From Plumapathes pennacea (taxonomy: Eukaryota > Cnidaria > Anthozoa > Antipatharia > Myriopathidae): a DNA stretch of 64,000 bases. Each line of letters opens with the position of its first letter. Within the stretch, counting starts at the first letter, position 1. The stretch is from assembly GCA_964036295.1 (NCBI GenBank), contig OZ038471.1, positions 7,500,001 to 7,564,000 on the forward strand, in the 5' to 3' direction. The notes beneath the pieces were generated by a model. It did no database searches. It was not told the DNA's origin and saw nothing but the letters and a program-made list of their open reading frames with translations. The position numbers and the translations under genes are program-made. Positions 53,108 to 64,000 of this stretch are shown one piece after another.

Positions 53108-53239
53108 TTAGTAGTTTTAGCCTAAGGGTCCTTTTTGAGGGTCTATTTTATATTTTGCCTCATTAATTTCGTACCTTCCCGTTATATTGGTTCTTACACA
53201 GAGCAGTCTTTTCAAATTGTAGTATCGCTAATCTGTATC

Positions 53240-53715
53240 CAGGGGCGTAGCTAGCAATTTTGTAACTGTACGCACAAAGAGACTATTTTAAGCGCCGGAG
53301 GCGCTCCTCGCTAGGGGGGTCTGGAGGCATGCTCCCCAAGAAAATTTTCAAATTTTGGCTCTCGGAAATGCCATTTCCTGCATTTTTCGTGGGATATTTC
53401 AATAAATAAATACGTCAGTAAAACGAACCATTACAAATTCACAGTGATGTTAGCACTCGGTGTCACGTTTTAATACGTGTAAACACAAGCAAGTAATTAC
53501 GCTTTTTCACCTCACAGAGATTTTGAAGGCGTTCTCTAGCAGTTTCGTACACTATAATGCGAAAGAATATATACGAAATCAATTCAAAATCAGCCAATTT
53601 AATGATAAAAACGTCTCAGGCAATACAAAATTGTGTTTTTGTCAGATTAAAAAATATTCTCCAGATTTCAGCTGTACGCCCGTGCGTACGTGCGTATATG
53701 GTAGCTACGCCCTTG
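53240..53715. mobile_element. Inverted-repeat element with CAGGGGCGTAGCTAGC ends
   Basis: The left CAGGGGCGTAGCTAGC and right GGTAGCTACGCCCTTG are inverted. Inside, GGAGGCGCTCC and GGCATGCTCCCC motifs follow the left end. A hAT affiliation is possible from the CAGGGGCG start, but no clean 8-bp duplication is visible (GTATC recurs near each end). No transposase frame. Confidence 0.75.
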
Positions 53716-54499
53716 AGTATCTCAAAATTTTTACCCCATTTCCGGACCTCAACCAATCCGGCTGCATCCTATTTGAGACCAAATACTAAAACAAACAACT
53801 ACTACTTATCCTATATCTGATATGGCCGTCACTGGCCGGTGCCAAGAGGGAGCCTGCGGACGAGTTCGAGACGTCTGAACATACCCGGATGAACAACACG
53901 TGCGCACGATTGACTTATTTATCACTACTCCATGTAATCACGATACAAAGCAGTTATTATGAACACGTGCGCTCCACACGTGCGACGCCATTTTGGAAAT
54001 TTTCGGTGCGATTTTCCTGTTGTTCTTAGCTTTCAAAAGACATTTGGGATGGCCGTTTTTCGAGAAAATGGTAAGGTAGTATAGCAAGACGTGCTTCTTG
54101 GTTCCAGAGCACCGACCAGGTGAAGTGAAGCGGTAGAATACCACACAACAAGCAGGTGAGTTTTTAAGTTCTGTCTCTCTGCATGTTTAACTGCATAAGA
54201 AAAATACGTACTGCGCTTAAAGAACAACAGAATTTCACTCTAGGTGCAGTCAAATCTATTGGTTCTTTGCAAAAAAGCGGTCTTTTTAAATTGTGTACTG
54301 GGCGGAGAATGCTAAATTTCGTAGGTTTATGCCATGTCCAAGTACTGTAGTTGCAGCTGTCCATATGAGACATTGTCTGTAACATGTTGCAGACTTTTGT
54401 CGGATTAAAGTCTATTACTATAGCTTATTATTGGTGTTTGAATAATGGTCCAACTTGTAAAATACACTGTCTAATGTAAAATTTAATGTTTATCTCATG
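53716..54499. other. No gene seen; possible first exon near 54154
   Basis: A CACGTGCG-rich stretch (53955-53990) with GCCATTTTGGAAAT is followed by a donor-like AAGCAG-GTGAGTTTT at about 54154. It could be a promoter and non-coding first exon on the plus strand, but I find no matching coding exon. Confidence 0.3.
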
Positions 54500-55437
54500 G
54501 TACAATGTAGCCAAGGGGTTTATTATGATCTGATTATCTCAACTTGGTACAATGTAGCCAAGGGGTTTAATATGATCTGATTGTCTCATGGTACAATGTA
54601 GCCAAGGGGTTTATTATGATCTGATGATCTCAAATTGGTACAATGTAGCCAAGGGGTTTATTATGATCTGATTATCTCAACTTGGTACAATGTAGCCAAG
54701 GGGTTTATTTTGATCTGATGATCTCAAATTGGTACAATGTAACCAAGGGCTTCATTATGATGTAATTATCTCATGGTACAATGTAGCCAAGGGGTTTATT
54801 ATGATCTGATTATCTCAAATTGGTACAATGTAGCCAAGGGGTTTATTATGATCTGATTATCTCAACTTGGTACAATGTAGCCAAGGGGTTTATTATGATC
54901 TGATGATCTCAAATTGGTACAATGTAGCCAAGGGGTTTATTATGATCTGATTATCTCATGGTACAATGTAGCCAAGGGGTTCTTTATGATCTGATTATCT
55001 CAAATTGGTACAATGTAGCCAAGGGGTTTATTATGATCTGATTATCTCATGGTACAATGTAGCCAAGGGGTTTATTATGATCTGATTATCTCATGGTACA
55101 ATGTAGCCAAGGGGTTTATTATGATCTGATTATCTCATGGTACAATGTAGCCAAAGGGGTTTATTATGATACAATTATCTCAAATTGGTACAATGTAGCC
55201 AAGGGGTTTATTATGATCTGATTATCTCAACTTGGTACAATGTAGCCAAGGGGTTTATTATGATCTGATTATCTCAAATTGGTACAATGTAGCCAAGGGG
55301 TTTATTATGATCTGATTATCTCAAATTGGTACAATGTAGCCAAAGGGGTTTATTATGATACAATTATCTCAAATTGGTACAATGTAGCCAAGGGGTTTAT
55401 TATGATCTGATTATCTCAAATTGGTACAATATAGCCA
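54500..55437 (+). repeat. Minisatellite of ~21 units, 43-49 bp
   Basis: The core GGTACAATGTAGCCAAGGGG, then TTTATTATGATCTGATTATCTCA, is repeated head to tail. Units differ mainly in a short linker (CATGG, CAACTTGG or CAAATTGG), which changes unit length. A variant with AAAGGGG and GATACAATT occurs twice (about 55141 and 55329), showing block duplication. There are no unique spacers, so it is not a CRISPR array. Confidence 0.97.
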
Positions 55438-56975
55438 ATTTCTCCTTTCACTTCTGAGCTCATTCCATAAAATCCTAGTCATGCAGTGAGCAGAGTGGGG
55501 AGGGGGGAAGGGGGAGGGGGGGTGTCTTGTTTGCTTACAGGGGGATTCCTCCATCACCCCTGCCTTCTCAGCTAATAGAAGAGAGTATTGCAAACATTTT
55601 GGGAATTTACAGTTGCTGTTATGTCAAGTATTTTGTTCAGAATTTTCGCATCATTTGAGTATCAGCACTATATGGTACTCTACTGGGAAGTTGAGGGGAA
55701 GGAAGGCAAACCCAGGAGCATTCTGAGGGAATGCTGGAATAGAATGAGGCATGTGGGCAACCCCTAGCAAAGCTGCAGCTTGATTAATAATAATCAATTA
55801 TTGATTATATTAACTATTCAGGTATTATGAATCATTAAATTATATTGCAAATCTCTATATTTCAGGAATGAAATAATCCCAAAGTTAAAGTGCTACAACA
55901 TGTTCTATGAGCACAAGAAAGCTCTTCAGCTGAGCAGCAGAAGGTACAGTATAGTTACTTCTTAACAAAATGACTATAATATTGTTGTAGCCTGCAAACA
56001 TTAGTGAATGGGTAAAGTACAGGTCACAGTTATATATAATATATAAGCACTGAACATACAACCTTATAACATAGTCGCGATATAAGCCACGTTCTGACTG
56101 GTTGAAGAGCGTGCTCCATAACTTTATCATGGACGCCTGTGCTCAATAATATGACGTGAGCAAATGCCGCTTCCTTTCGACTTTTTCTAGCTTTGCTCGT
56201 TTATAAATTAATAGAAGCTCTACAACTAAGAAGAAAATAGCTTTATTTTCCAAAGAAATTTGTACTACATGAAGTCAAACTGGCACCCAAAGGAAATCAG
56301 TAATCAAGTCTGAAAAATTCTGTATTTCAATGGTTGGCACAGGAAATTGTATGAATCAAAACTCACCTATTTCTCGACGGCTTAATTCTCATGGACTAGT
56401 GAAATCCATCACAGCAAAGATAAATATCCGTCAAGCCTTCAATGGCTTTGAAATGAAACGGCGTTCATTCATTCCGAAAGCCGCTATACTTGCAGTGTTT
56501 ACAGTACAGTTTGCTGGCAGCTCGAATAACAAACAAGCCCGCTCGGCAAACATTTCCATCTCTTTCGCTTATGGTGATTATTTACATTCTTCGACGGATC
56601 ACTTTACTTTTCCAGACCTGCATTGTCTGCTATAGTTCAAGGTGAATCTCACGTTGTTTTGAAGCGGCGACTTGAAGCGTTCATCTTCAACAATTGTACC
56701 GTTCAAAACATTTACATCGTCACGAATTCCAAAGTCACCGAAGGCTGCTGGCTTTCACCACGCCAGGTTAACAGTACTTTCAGTATTTTCGTCGATTAAA
56801 CGACATCTTTTTTATTGACACTCTTAGCTGGCAGAAATGTTAGTAAGTTGGGGCGTGTTTTCAATCATCCAATGAGAGAGTTTGTTTTGCCTTTTGCGTG
56901 TTGAAAGAGAATTTTGCATTCAGTCAGAAATGAAAACTTGTTTTCCACTCGTAATTTCGTGTGTCTATGTTATAA
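55438..56975. other. No gene seen
   Basis: A purine-rich GGGGAGGGGGG tract lies at 55497-55522. The 101-residue plus frame at 56330-56635 lacks a recognised domain and I do not call it. Confidence 0.45.
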
Positions 56976-57166
56976 AAGAATTGGTTCATGCTTTAGCTGT
57001 GCATCTATTGAGTTATGGATGCACTTGGGAATTTGGGAGAGCACTCGTGAAGCTAGAGTTGCTCTCGGCTACGCCTCGAGCAACTCTTATGCTTCTCTCA
57101 TGCTCTCCCAACTTCCTGCGTGCATCCATAACTCAATAGACGCACGCTAAGCATGAACCAATTCTT
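56976..57166. mobile_element. Foldback MITE, ~190 bp
   Basis: The left arm AAGAATTGGTTCATGCTT, then TATTGAGTTATGGATGCAC, is mirrored by GTGCATCCATAACTCAATA and AAGCATGAACCAATTCTT. The inner stem GGGAGAGCACTCGTGAAGC pairs with GCTTCTCTCATGCTCTCCC. Non-coding frames run through both arms. It resembles 23613-23800 in its inner stem. Confidence 0.9.
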
Positions 57167-57168
57167 AA

Positions 57169-57170
<2 letters not shown>

Positions 57171-57220
<50 letters not shown>
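57171..57220. repeat. (TA)n microsatellite
   Basis: About 25 TA dinucleotides. A shorter TA tract resumes at 57505-57522 after the inserted element. Confidence 0.98.
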
Positions 57221-57224
<4 letters not shown>

Positions 57225-57506
57225 TCGTTTCAAAAAAGGTTGACCCTCAAAAAATAGCAAAATAGGCAAATACCATGACCGAAAGGGATATTGGGATTCA
57301 TGATTAATTTCAGCTTGTTTACTGAATAGCTGAGAATTTCAGGCAAATATAGTTTTCTCCAGCGAAGTTCACACTCTATGCACACGACATGACTTATTCA
57401 AACGTGAATATTATCAGATTCATATCATTTCGTCTATTTCACAGAATCCCTTTCGGTCGTGGTATTTGCCTATTTCGCTATTTCTTAAGGGTCAACCTTT
57501 TTTGAA
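57221..57506. mobile_element. Tc1/mariner-type MITE inserted in a TA repeat
   Basis: The left CAAAAAAGGTTGACCC (57231) and the following AATAGCAAAATAGGCAAATA, CCGAAAGGGAT are mirrored at the right by ATCCCTTTCGGTCGTGG, TATTTGCCTATTTCGCTATT and GGGTCAACCTTTTTTG. It is ~285 bp, bounded by TA tracts as expected of TA-targeting elements, and non-coding. Confidence 0.9.
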
Positions 57507-58654
57507 TATATATATATATATAGAGACATAACAATATTTTGCTGAGATTCTGGTGAGGAACAAAAACATGTGGGTGGGAGCAAAATATCTGACAGGTTTT
57601 CATAAACTGTTGATAACCATCTGGGGCCTTTCTAGTTTGCTTGTTTATCCTTTCTTCTTTTTGTCCGTATTCTATCCTCGTGATCACCTTTACATGTGTG
57701 TTGTCTCCCCTGCCATGCTTTTTCCATGTCATATCCCAGCCCGATGTCTGTTTTTCCTCTTATTGTGAAGGGATTCACTTTACCTTTGATGCAGTTGTCA
57801 GTTAAAAATCTTTTTTCAAACTTGAAAGTTAAAATGTAATGCTTATGCCCAGTTGTGGAACTGATTTTGTCCAGAAAAGACTTTAGCAGCATGCATGACA
57901 CATGAAGGAGATCAGTACAAGTTTCAGAAATGTTTAATCAAGTACAAGACAATACTCTACACCAAAAACATTTAAAAATCACAAAGAAATTAAACAGACC
58001 TTGTATTATCTGATTGTCGAACTAACATACTTTGGATTTAAAATGCCAGTCTATATACACTCATTTTATACATGTGTCCTTAATTAAGATCATTATAGCA
58101 GATTGCTTGGCCGTGATACAAAACATTGTATTATTTAACGTTTCGTGCATCACCATATGCAATAATATGTGTAAACATGTACCAGAGCATTAATCATAAA
58201 CTGCTTTTAAAATAACCTAACAACCTACTGAACTAAACAACCTACAATACTCCTAAACAAATTTAGGCCAATCCTGGATTAGGCCGAAACTTTTTTTGTT
58301 GTCCAGAGCCCAAAAGTTGCTCATAGCATCAACCCTCTGATGCGTTTTGAGCTAGAAAGAACTTGAAGTTGGTCTTTCAAAAACCCTGCAGTTTGGTGGC
58401 CAAAAATTCGGGAGAAAGAATTTGATTAATCATGGGTTAGCCTAATCACGGCCCTGGTGTTGTCAATCACAACTGTTACTGTATGTGCAGCTATTAATAT
58501 TGCTTTGCCCTCGATCACAGAACCCCCAAAAAACACATGCAACCGCCACTGATAACACGCAGATTGAATCTGTCATTCGCGCTGAGGGAGACTTTTGCTA
58601 AGTTGTTATCGTTCTAGAGCAATGACTGCTGTTCATTAGCCTTATAGAGTCATC
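57507..58654. other. No gene seen
   Basis: No domain-bearing frame; the part nearest 58650 is the 3' flank of the minus-strand membrane-protein pseudogene. Confidence 0.45.
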
Positions 58655-60814
58655 TCACACCCATGTTTTGCACGGTGGTCGTGAAATTACTTTTCGGTCA
58701 CAGTGTCTTTGGCTTGGCTTATTGGCGAGAGCATCGCTGCAGTTTTTGTGGTGGCCGTTTGTTGTCTCTCCACTTTCATTTCTATTTGAAGTCCTTTCAT
58801 GGGCATATCTGGTGATGACAGTTTTTGGCCGTTTCTCCATTTCAAACTCTTGTAGTGTTTGCTCGTTATCCCCATCAGATAACACAGTGAAAAGCTTCAG
58901 AAAAAAGCCAGCTAAGAAAATGGCCACTGCCTTAGTTACAGGACCTATTCCTGAACGAGCACCAAATATCTTGATTGAAATATAGACGGATCCAACAAAA
59001 ACCATGAAGTATACTATTTTCGTGAATGCCACCCAGAGATCTTCCATTATTGACATTCCCAGTTCTTTGCATGTTGCTTCATACAGATCTTCTGGTATAG
59101 TGCCATGGCCCCATTTATAATGTAGACAAAAAGCGAGTCTTCGCTTTCATCGCTTCCTTTTGACGCATGATACTGTTCAATTCCTTCACATAACTTAATT
59201 TTCAGCAGTTGATACTTTTCTGAGAAAGACGTAAAGCAGCTGTAAAGGTAGTACAGAATCAGGAATAACAAGGCCAGCATTGGAAGAGCAGTATCTCCAT
59301 GGTCAATTGCTGCCATTATTGAGAAAGGAAGTGCAGTTGCCCATGTCACTGAAATCACATAGTTCCACTACTGAAGACCACTGTATGTGATTATGAGCAG
59401 AAGAAGATATATCCTCTTCACCATATGTGAATATGATTTGCCAAAAAATGCAAAGTCACAGTGATCCCATCCCGGATTAAACCATTTCAGTTTGATATCC
59501 CTCAAAATTAAGGTACAAATGGGAGGAGAAACTCCAAGACATACAACTAAAATGAATGCATATTCGAAGATAAACACTGGAATGGCAATTAGAAGAAAGA
59601 TAACAGCAAAGCAGAAAATGCGACAAACTGACCAAATTGTATACTCTAGAGAATCGAAATGAGGACGAACCAAGGAAACGCGTGAATTAAACCAGTTATA
59701 ATTCCGAAAGTGGAATTTACGAAAGTATTCCATAGAGACAGATGGATAGTTACTCATGTGCACTTTCATTGCATTACCTGTACTTGAGTGTATAACAGAC
59801 TGAGAGAATGCAATAAAGACACTTCGAGTTGCAGACTCCCTGTCTGAGCACGAAATGTTCAATGATTAACTTTATCACGTATGCGCAATAAAAGAATGCT
59901 GCAAACAGTTTTGTATGAAGCCTTTTAACGTCGAAGCCAGGTGCAATAATTTGAGGAAAAGCAAACATGCAGGGGTATAACACAGCTCTGAAAAGAAAAT
60001 CCCTGGTCTTATACAGAAGGGGCGGCATGTTTTGAGAGACACAAGCTTTGACGACCAAACTGCGGAAGCTAGCAGGACTCGGATCTTCCAGCTTAATGCA
60101 ACGAATGCCACCTTTAGAAACCTTCGGAAGATCTGGAAATAAACAAAGAACGGCTGGAAGGTACCCCAATATCATCATACTTATGAAGAATCTTAATATG
60201 TTCAACATCCTGAACCAGCGGAAAAATTTTGAGTGGACTTCGTTGCACATTATTTTAGACGTTGACTTATCAAGCTGGCAGCACTTGTACGACTTATTAG
60301 TTTTCTCTTGTGATTCCAGAGGAAAGCAGAGTGTTCCTTCACTTGTTTGCATTAAGTCCTGCATCAGATTTCTCATGGCTGCGTCGAGAAGCGATGTTCT
60401 GCTGGGTTCATCAAGTGCGGCTCTTCGTACCATTCTTGTACAATTCAAGCGAATGTTCATTCGGTAGTGTCTAAATTCAGGCACAAAAAAGCAAGATAAG
60501 TTGAGGAAGTCCTAGGGTAAATAGAGATATGGCTCCATGTCATCGACGGCCCATATCAAGTTGAAATCCTGGAGACTAGTATTCTGACAAGGTTCTTTCT
60601 TGCTGTCGGTTTGGATGCTAATCGTGAAGGTGACAACTCTTGCCTTTTTTACGGTAACTTGTTGGGAGAACTTTGTTGTAACGACGGACAAGTCTTCGAC
60701 GGCACAGTGCGAATCACAGACATTATGATCAGTTTGATTTGTGTTCAAATGAGCCTTCTGTGCACCTGTGACCACGCAAAGGCTTACAGGTAACAGTGCA
60801 CAGACAAGCGCCAT
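58655..60814 (-). pseudogene. Broken multi-pass membrane protein gene, intronless, family not recognised
   Basis: Minus-strand reading starts at ATG 60814 with a signal peptide (MALVCALLPVSLCVV) and a short Cys-containing extracellular part. It then runs as a series of about nine hydrophobic segments, e.g. ILRFFISMMILGYLPAVL, FCFAVIFLLIAIPVFIFEY, MLALLFLILYYLYSCF and IVYFMVFVGSVYISIKIF. It ends in a polar Arg/Asn-rich tail at 58655. Four lesions break it: in-frame TAG at 60512-60514, a frameshift in 59776-59862, in-frame TAG at 59368-59370, and a second frameshift near 59060 that restores the original frame. Reading is coherent on both sides of each lesion (for example AKNW/KELGMSIMEDLW at the last), so one gene of roughly 715 codons is implied. 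Alternatives are sequencing errors or short introns at the TAGs (CTTCAG-TAG could be an acceptor). Confidence 0.75.
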
Positions 60815-60858
60815 GGAGGATTTGAAACGAGAAATGCTTACGGAAGCACAAAATGTGC

Positions 60859-60864
60859 TTTATA
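60859..60864 (-). promoter_or_regulatory. TATA-like box of the membrane-protein pseudogene
   Basis: Minus-strand TATAAA lies 45 bases before the ATG, with a second TATATA ~10 bases further up. It implies the locus kept its own promoter and is not a promoterless retrocopy. Weak evidence on its own. Confidence 0.4.
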
Positions 60865-61158
60865 AGCAGATATATAACGTAGATAAGCCAGAAGCGTGAT
60901 GTCATGTCCGAATAACGCTGATAGCGATTTGGAATAAATAACAAAAAAAAAAAAAAAAAATGTAACAGTCCTCTTGAAAATTGGTCGATAACAGAAAGGG
61001 TCTTTGCCTTCAGTCAAAATGAGTTTACCAATAGATGCCCCTTGGTGTATGGCAGGACTATAATACATGACCAAAAACAAGATTCCTCGTACACACTGGC
61101 TTTCTGCTGATAAATGCTCTCTGCGATGCGAAAAGGCTGAGTGAGCGGAAACACTTCA

Positions 61159-61400
61159 GGGCCCAGTTGTTCGAAAGCCGATTAAACTGATCCAGGATTA
61201 ACGAAATTCTTTCTCTCGAACTCTGCCAATAAACAGCAACGTTTTGTTCGAAGATGGATTAAAAAGCTTGTTCCAGCTTAAGAAGTATCAAGGAAGTCGT
61301 TGTAGGACAAAACCTTCACATTTTCAGGTTTATAAATGACAAGAAAGTTTAGACCTAATCCAGGCGATTAGCCTAATCGTGCTTTGAAAAACCGGGCCCA
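61159..61400. mobile_element. MITE, GGGCCCAGTTGTTCGAAAGC-ended
   Basis: The left GGGCCCAGTTGTTCGAAAGC, GATTAA and right TTAGCCTAATCGTGCTTTGA, AAAACCGGGCCC are imperfect inverted repeats ~240 bp apart. Inside are CCAGGATTAA and CTAATCCAGG inverted motifs. A piece with the same CCTGGATTAGG motif is at 58270. No coding frame. Confidence 0.8.
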
Positions 61401-61442
61401 GAGCAGTGCACAGTTATGGAGTGGACATATAACCGTGTGTAA

Positions 61443-61625
61443 GGGCCCGGTCGCACTAGGAAGTTTAGTCGATAATAACTCAGTATCGAGAGCAATACGA
61501 CGGCTTCTTCAATGTTTGGAAGCAACTTGCTGACATATATTTCTGGTTACAAGTGCTGTGTGCACTTTAAATGATGCCTGAATTTTGATATTTATGTTGT
61601 TAAAGTTACGAGTGCGACCGGAGCC
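61443..61625. mobile_element. PIF/Harbinger-type MITE with TAA target duplication
   Basis: The left GGGCCCGGTCGCACTAGGAA and right TTACGAGTGCGACCGGAGCC are inverted, 183 bp in all. TAA flanks both ends (61440-61442 and 61626-61628), fitting the TWA duplication of Harbinger elements. Confidence 0.88.
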
Positions 61626-61628
61626 TAA

Positions 61629-62973
61629 GCCGCATGATTTTAATCAAAATTGTCACCCAAATTTTGCATAAAAACTCATCACTACCATGATATGGTTACT
61701 CGACCCTTTGATAAATATTGCATGTGTCACGCTTGCTGTAAAGTAGCAGTCACGGCTTTGGTTTGGACTCGAAGAGTTTTATGTGTCGACGTGAATGTTG
61801 TTTAAAATGTCTTAAGTGTGATCAGGACCTTATAAGAGTGTGATTTTTTACTAAGAGCAGTTTTCCTTATGTAGTTGTTCATTCTCGAACTCGCTATTTG
61901 TTGCTCGATCTGGGATAGCTCCTTCAACTCTGTTTTTTATCCGGTGTGACATTCCGAAGTCCTCTTCATCATAGTTTATTATTTTGTTAGTACAACCGAC
62001 TCAAATTTGATAACATATCTTTATTATATGACTGTGACGTAGTTTTACCATATAAGGTCGCAAAAGAGTGCCGGTACGGGAGCGTATTACACACTTCAAA
62101 TCCGTATTACACTGTAGAAAACCGGTTTGACCGGTTTAGACGCGCGCGTATCACAAATGAATCAAAGATTTTTCTGAGTGCAAGGTAAAACGGTGCAACG
62201 AAAGTTTATGACTTTTCAGATACGAGACCCTTCAGAGGGCAGCATAAAAATTGCCTTAAATTTTCCTTCGATACCGGGAAGGTCTAGTTTCTTTACACAG
62301 AGGCTGACGCAATGTGTTTCAGACTGTAGCAAAGAAGTTTTTTCACCCTTCAAAGAGTAATCAATGATGTATATGTCTTTGAGCTTAGTATGGTCAGATG
62401 ATCTCAAACAAATGGGTCGAGCTATCGATTTGTTGAATAATTCCCTGGGTATTTGGGGATTATGCCTAGTGGCAATTATGTAAACCTCTAACGTTGACCA
62501 CATGTATGTATATCACTAGACATCTATTTTAAGTTAGACCATTATTCTAACAAGCCGTTTTGGGCATTAATCTGATGCGGACGTTTTTAAATAGTTAAGG
62601 ATATATACGATAGCTGCGGCAGAATGTGACCATGACATTTACCCACTGTAAAAAGTGTTTAACGTGTAGAGTTATTGGTTCAATGTGTCAGTAAAAGTAC
62701 ACTCGATTGAGTTCAACTTGTTGTCTCACAGTTTTGCTGTTTTTCTTGAAGGTCGGTGGAAAGCTGTTGCTGGAGGGCGTGTTAAAGTCTACTGGGGACT
62801 ACGGAAACCAGTTACGCTGGCCGGGCAACGACTGGGAGACTGGCGGAAGAGGTTACACAAGGAACACACAGTTAAAAACGGAAAGGGAACAACAGAAAGC
62901 AGAGAAAAATCTTCTTTTGTGAGTGTCGCTGCATGTACTATTATAGAATATGCAAACGAAGTCTTGTTTTGTT

Positions 62974-63005
<32 letters not shown>

Positions 63006-64000
63006 TGTTTTTGTTTTTGTTTTTGTTTTGTTTTTTTGCGTTGGCTTTTATACATGTATGAGGGGCGAGAATTCCGGGTATGCATAAAGACAATATTTGA
63101 AAGATAGCGAGTGTGAACATATTGCACTAAGAATTACAAACAAACATCAAAAGCAGTAGTTCACATTTATCGAAAATTAGTTGCTGTTTAAAGACCACCG
63201 CACAGAAAGATTCTCCGACGATTTTTTCCAACCAACTAGATAGTTTCGTTACTGACCTGCCTACCTACCGATGTGTGCACCGTGTTCACAGTTACCGGAA
63301 AGAGATGACCGAGCACAAGAATATCATCACCACGTTACCATTATCTGTCCACCTTACATACCATGAACCAGTCAGTACATTGTGTTCACGATCGTCAGCA
63401 GAGAATAGGTTGTTGTTCAAGACTGATCACATTTTTCAAGACTCACCATATTTTTGTTCTTTTTTCATATTCATTTTCCCTTCGTTATGTGTTCATTCAT
63501 TTGTTCATTCTATAACTCCCTGACATGGATACTCTTGTACAAACATAATTAACCACTCGTATAATGACTCATAGTTCACTCACACACAGACAGTTTCATA
63601 TTTAACTCGGATCCCGGACAGAATTTTGTATGAGCTTTATGAATGTTCTATTTTCCAGTAAAACACCCGTGTCTATATGATAAAGTCTCATATTCAACTA
63701 GTTTACCCGTTCCCTTTCACCATTCACGTAATTGTGTATCTTCGTTTTACTGTCAAGCCTGTGCAACTTCTGCTTACTTTATTGTTAATCCGTTCTCCTC
63801 GTGTAGTCTTACCAGTCCAAGACAACCTTCATCCCTCCGTATGGCACCTCAACAAACTTGCGTGTGACAAGCAGAACACGAACACAGGATGTCATCAAAA
63901 TGCTGCTCTCAAAATTTCAGGTAACTTAAGAAGATATAAATCAGACACCGAACCGCGCTGTTGTAGTACTTGCCTAAACCTTTCGCTGCTGATAGTGATC
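61629..64000. other. No gene seen; TTTTG simple repeat
   Basis: A TTTTG/TTTTTG tract occupies 62965-63040 and generates artefactual open frames on both strands. Remaining frames, including 63643-63867, show no recognisable domain. Confidence 0.5.

Noticed and set aside
54500..55437. CRISPR-like appearance of the repeated units
   Set aside because: Repeats are contiguous with only 5-8-base linkers, no unique spacers, and the genome is eukaryotic.
60048..60467. 139-residue plus-strand frame
   Set aside because: Antisense to the membrane-protein pseudogene, whose minus-strand reading has coherent membrane segments.
62685..63127. Plus and minus frames with Phe-Cys or Lys-Gln runs
   Set aside because: Produced by the TTTTG simple repeat; no domain either side.

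Overview
The window reads as animal nuclear DNA, most likely from a cnidarian and probably a stony coral. This is inferred from AT-rich intron-bearing gene structure, a TTC28-like TPR-CHAT protein, divergent intronless rhodopsin-class receptors and a very high density of short inverted-repeat DNA transposons. There is no operon structure, no ribosome-binding sites and no recognisable tRNA, rRNA or CRISPR array. Nothing was searched against a database; all calls come from reading the sequence.

Layout. 0.1-5 kb: a palindromic cluster of ~60-bp tandem units (forward at 0.1-1.4 kb, reversed at 2.9-3.1 and 4.5-5.0 kb) surrounding three copies of a gene-like module with splice-like ends. 6-12 kb: dispersed repeats in both orientations. 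16.9-23.3 kb: the dominant gene, a 2145-residue protein of 39 nearly identical 40-residue TPRs followed by a CHAT caspase-like protease domain (minus strand). 23.6-26.5 kb: inverted-repeat elements, including a 450-bp foldback with 189-bp arms and a perfect 7-bp target duplication. 29-34 kb: a broken Helitron-type (DUF6570-like) ORF between inverted ~330-bp repeats, and three tandem copies of a 52-bp unit with an 18-bp palindrome. 36.4-40.2 kb: eight exons of an adhesion-type GPCR that I joined by hand (minus strand). 41.3-42.6 kb: an IgGFc-binding-type domain exon split by a 747-bp LINE insertion. 43.9-46.1 kb: an intact class A GPCR and a truncated copy. 47.5-51.3 kb: a ~1-kb direct duplication. 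54.5-55.4 kb: a ~47-bp minisatellite. 58.7-60.8 kb: a multi-pass membrane protein gene broken by two stop codons and two frameshifts.

The genes are not obviously one pathway. The shared theme is sensing and signalling: a TPR array feeding a protease, two kinds of GPCR, and a mucin/FCGBP-type extracellular domain. The region is strongly shaped by transposons, tandem duplication and gene decay. The most notable locus is the TPR-CHAT gene, whose repeats are homogenised at DNA level yet vary at one codon per unit.
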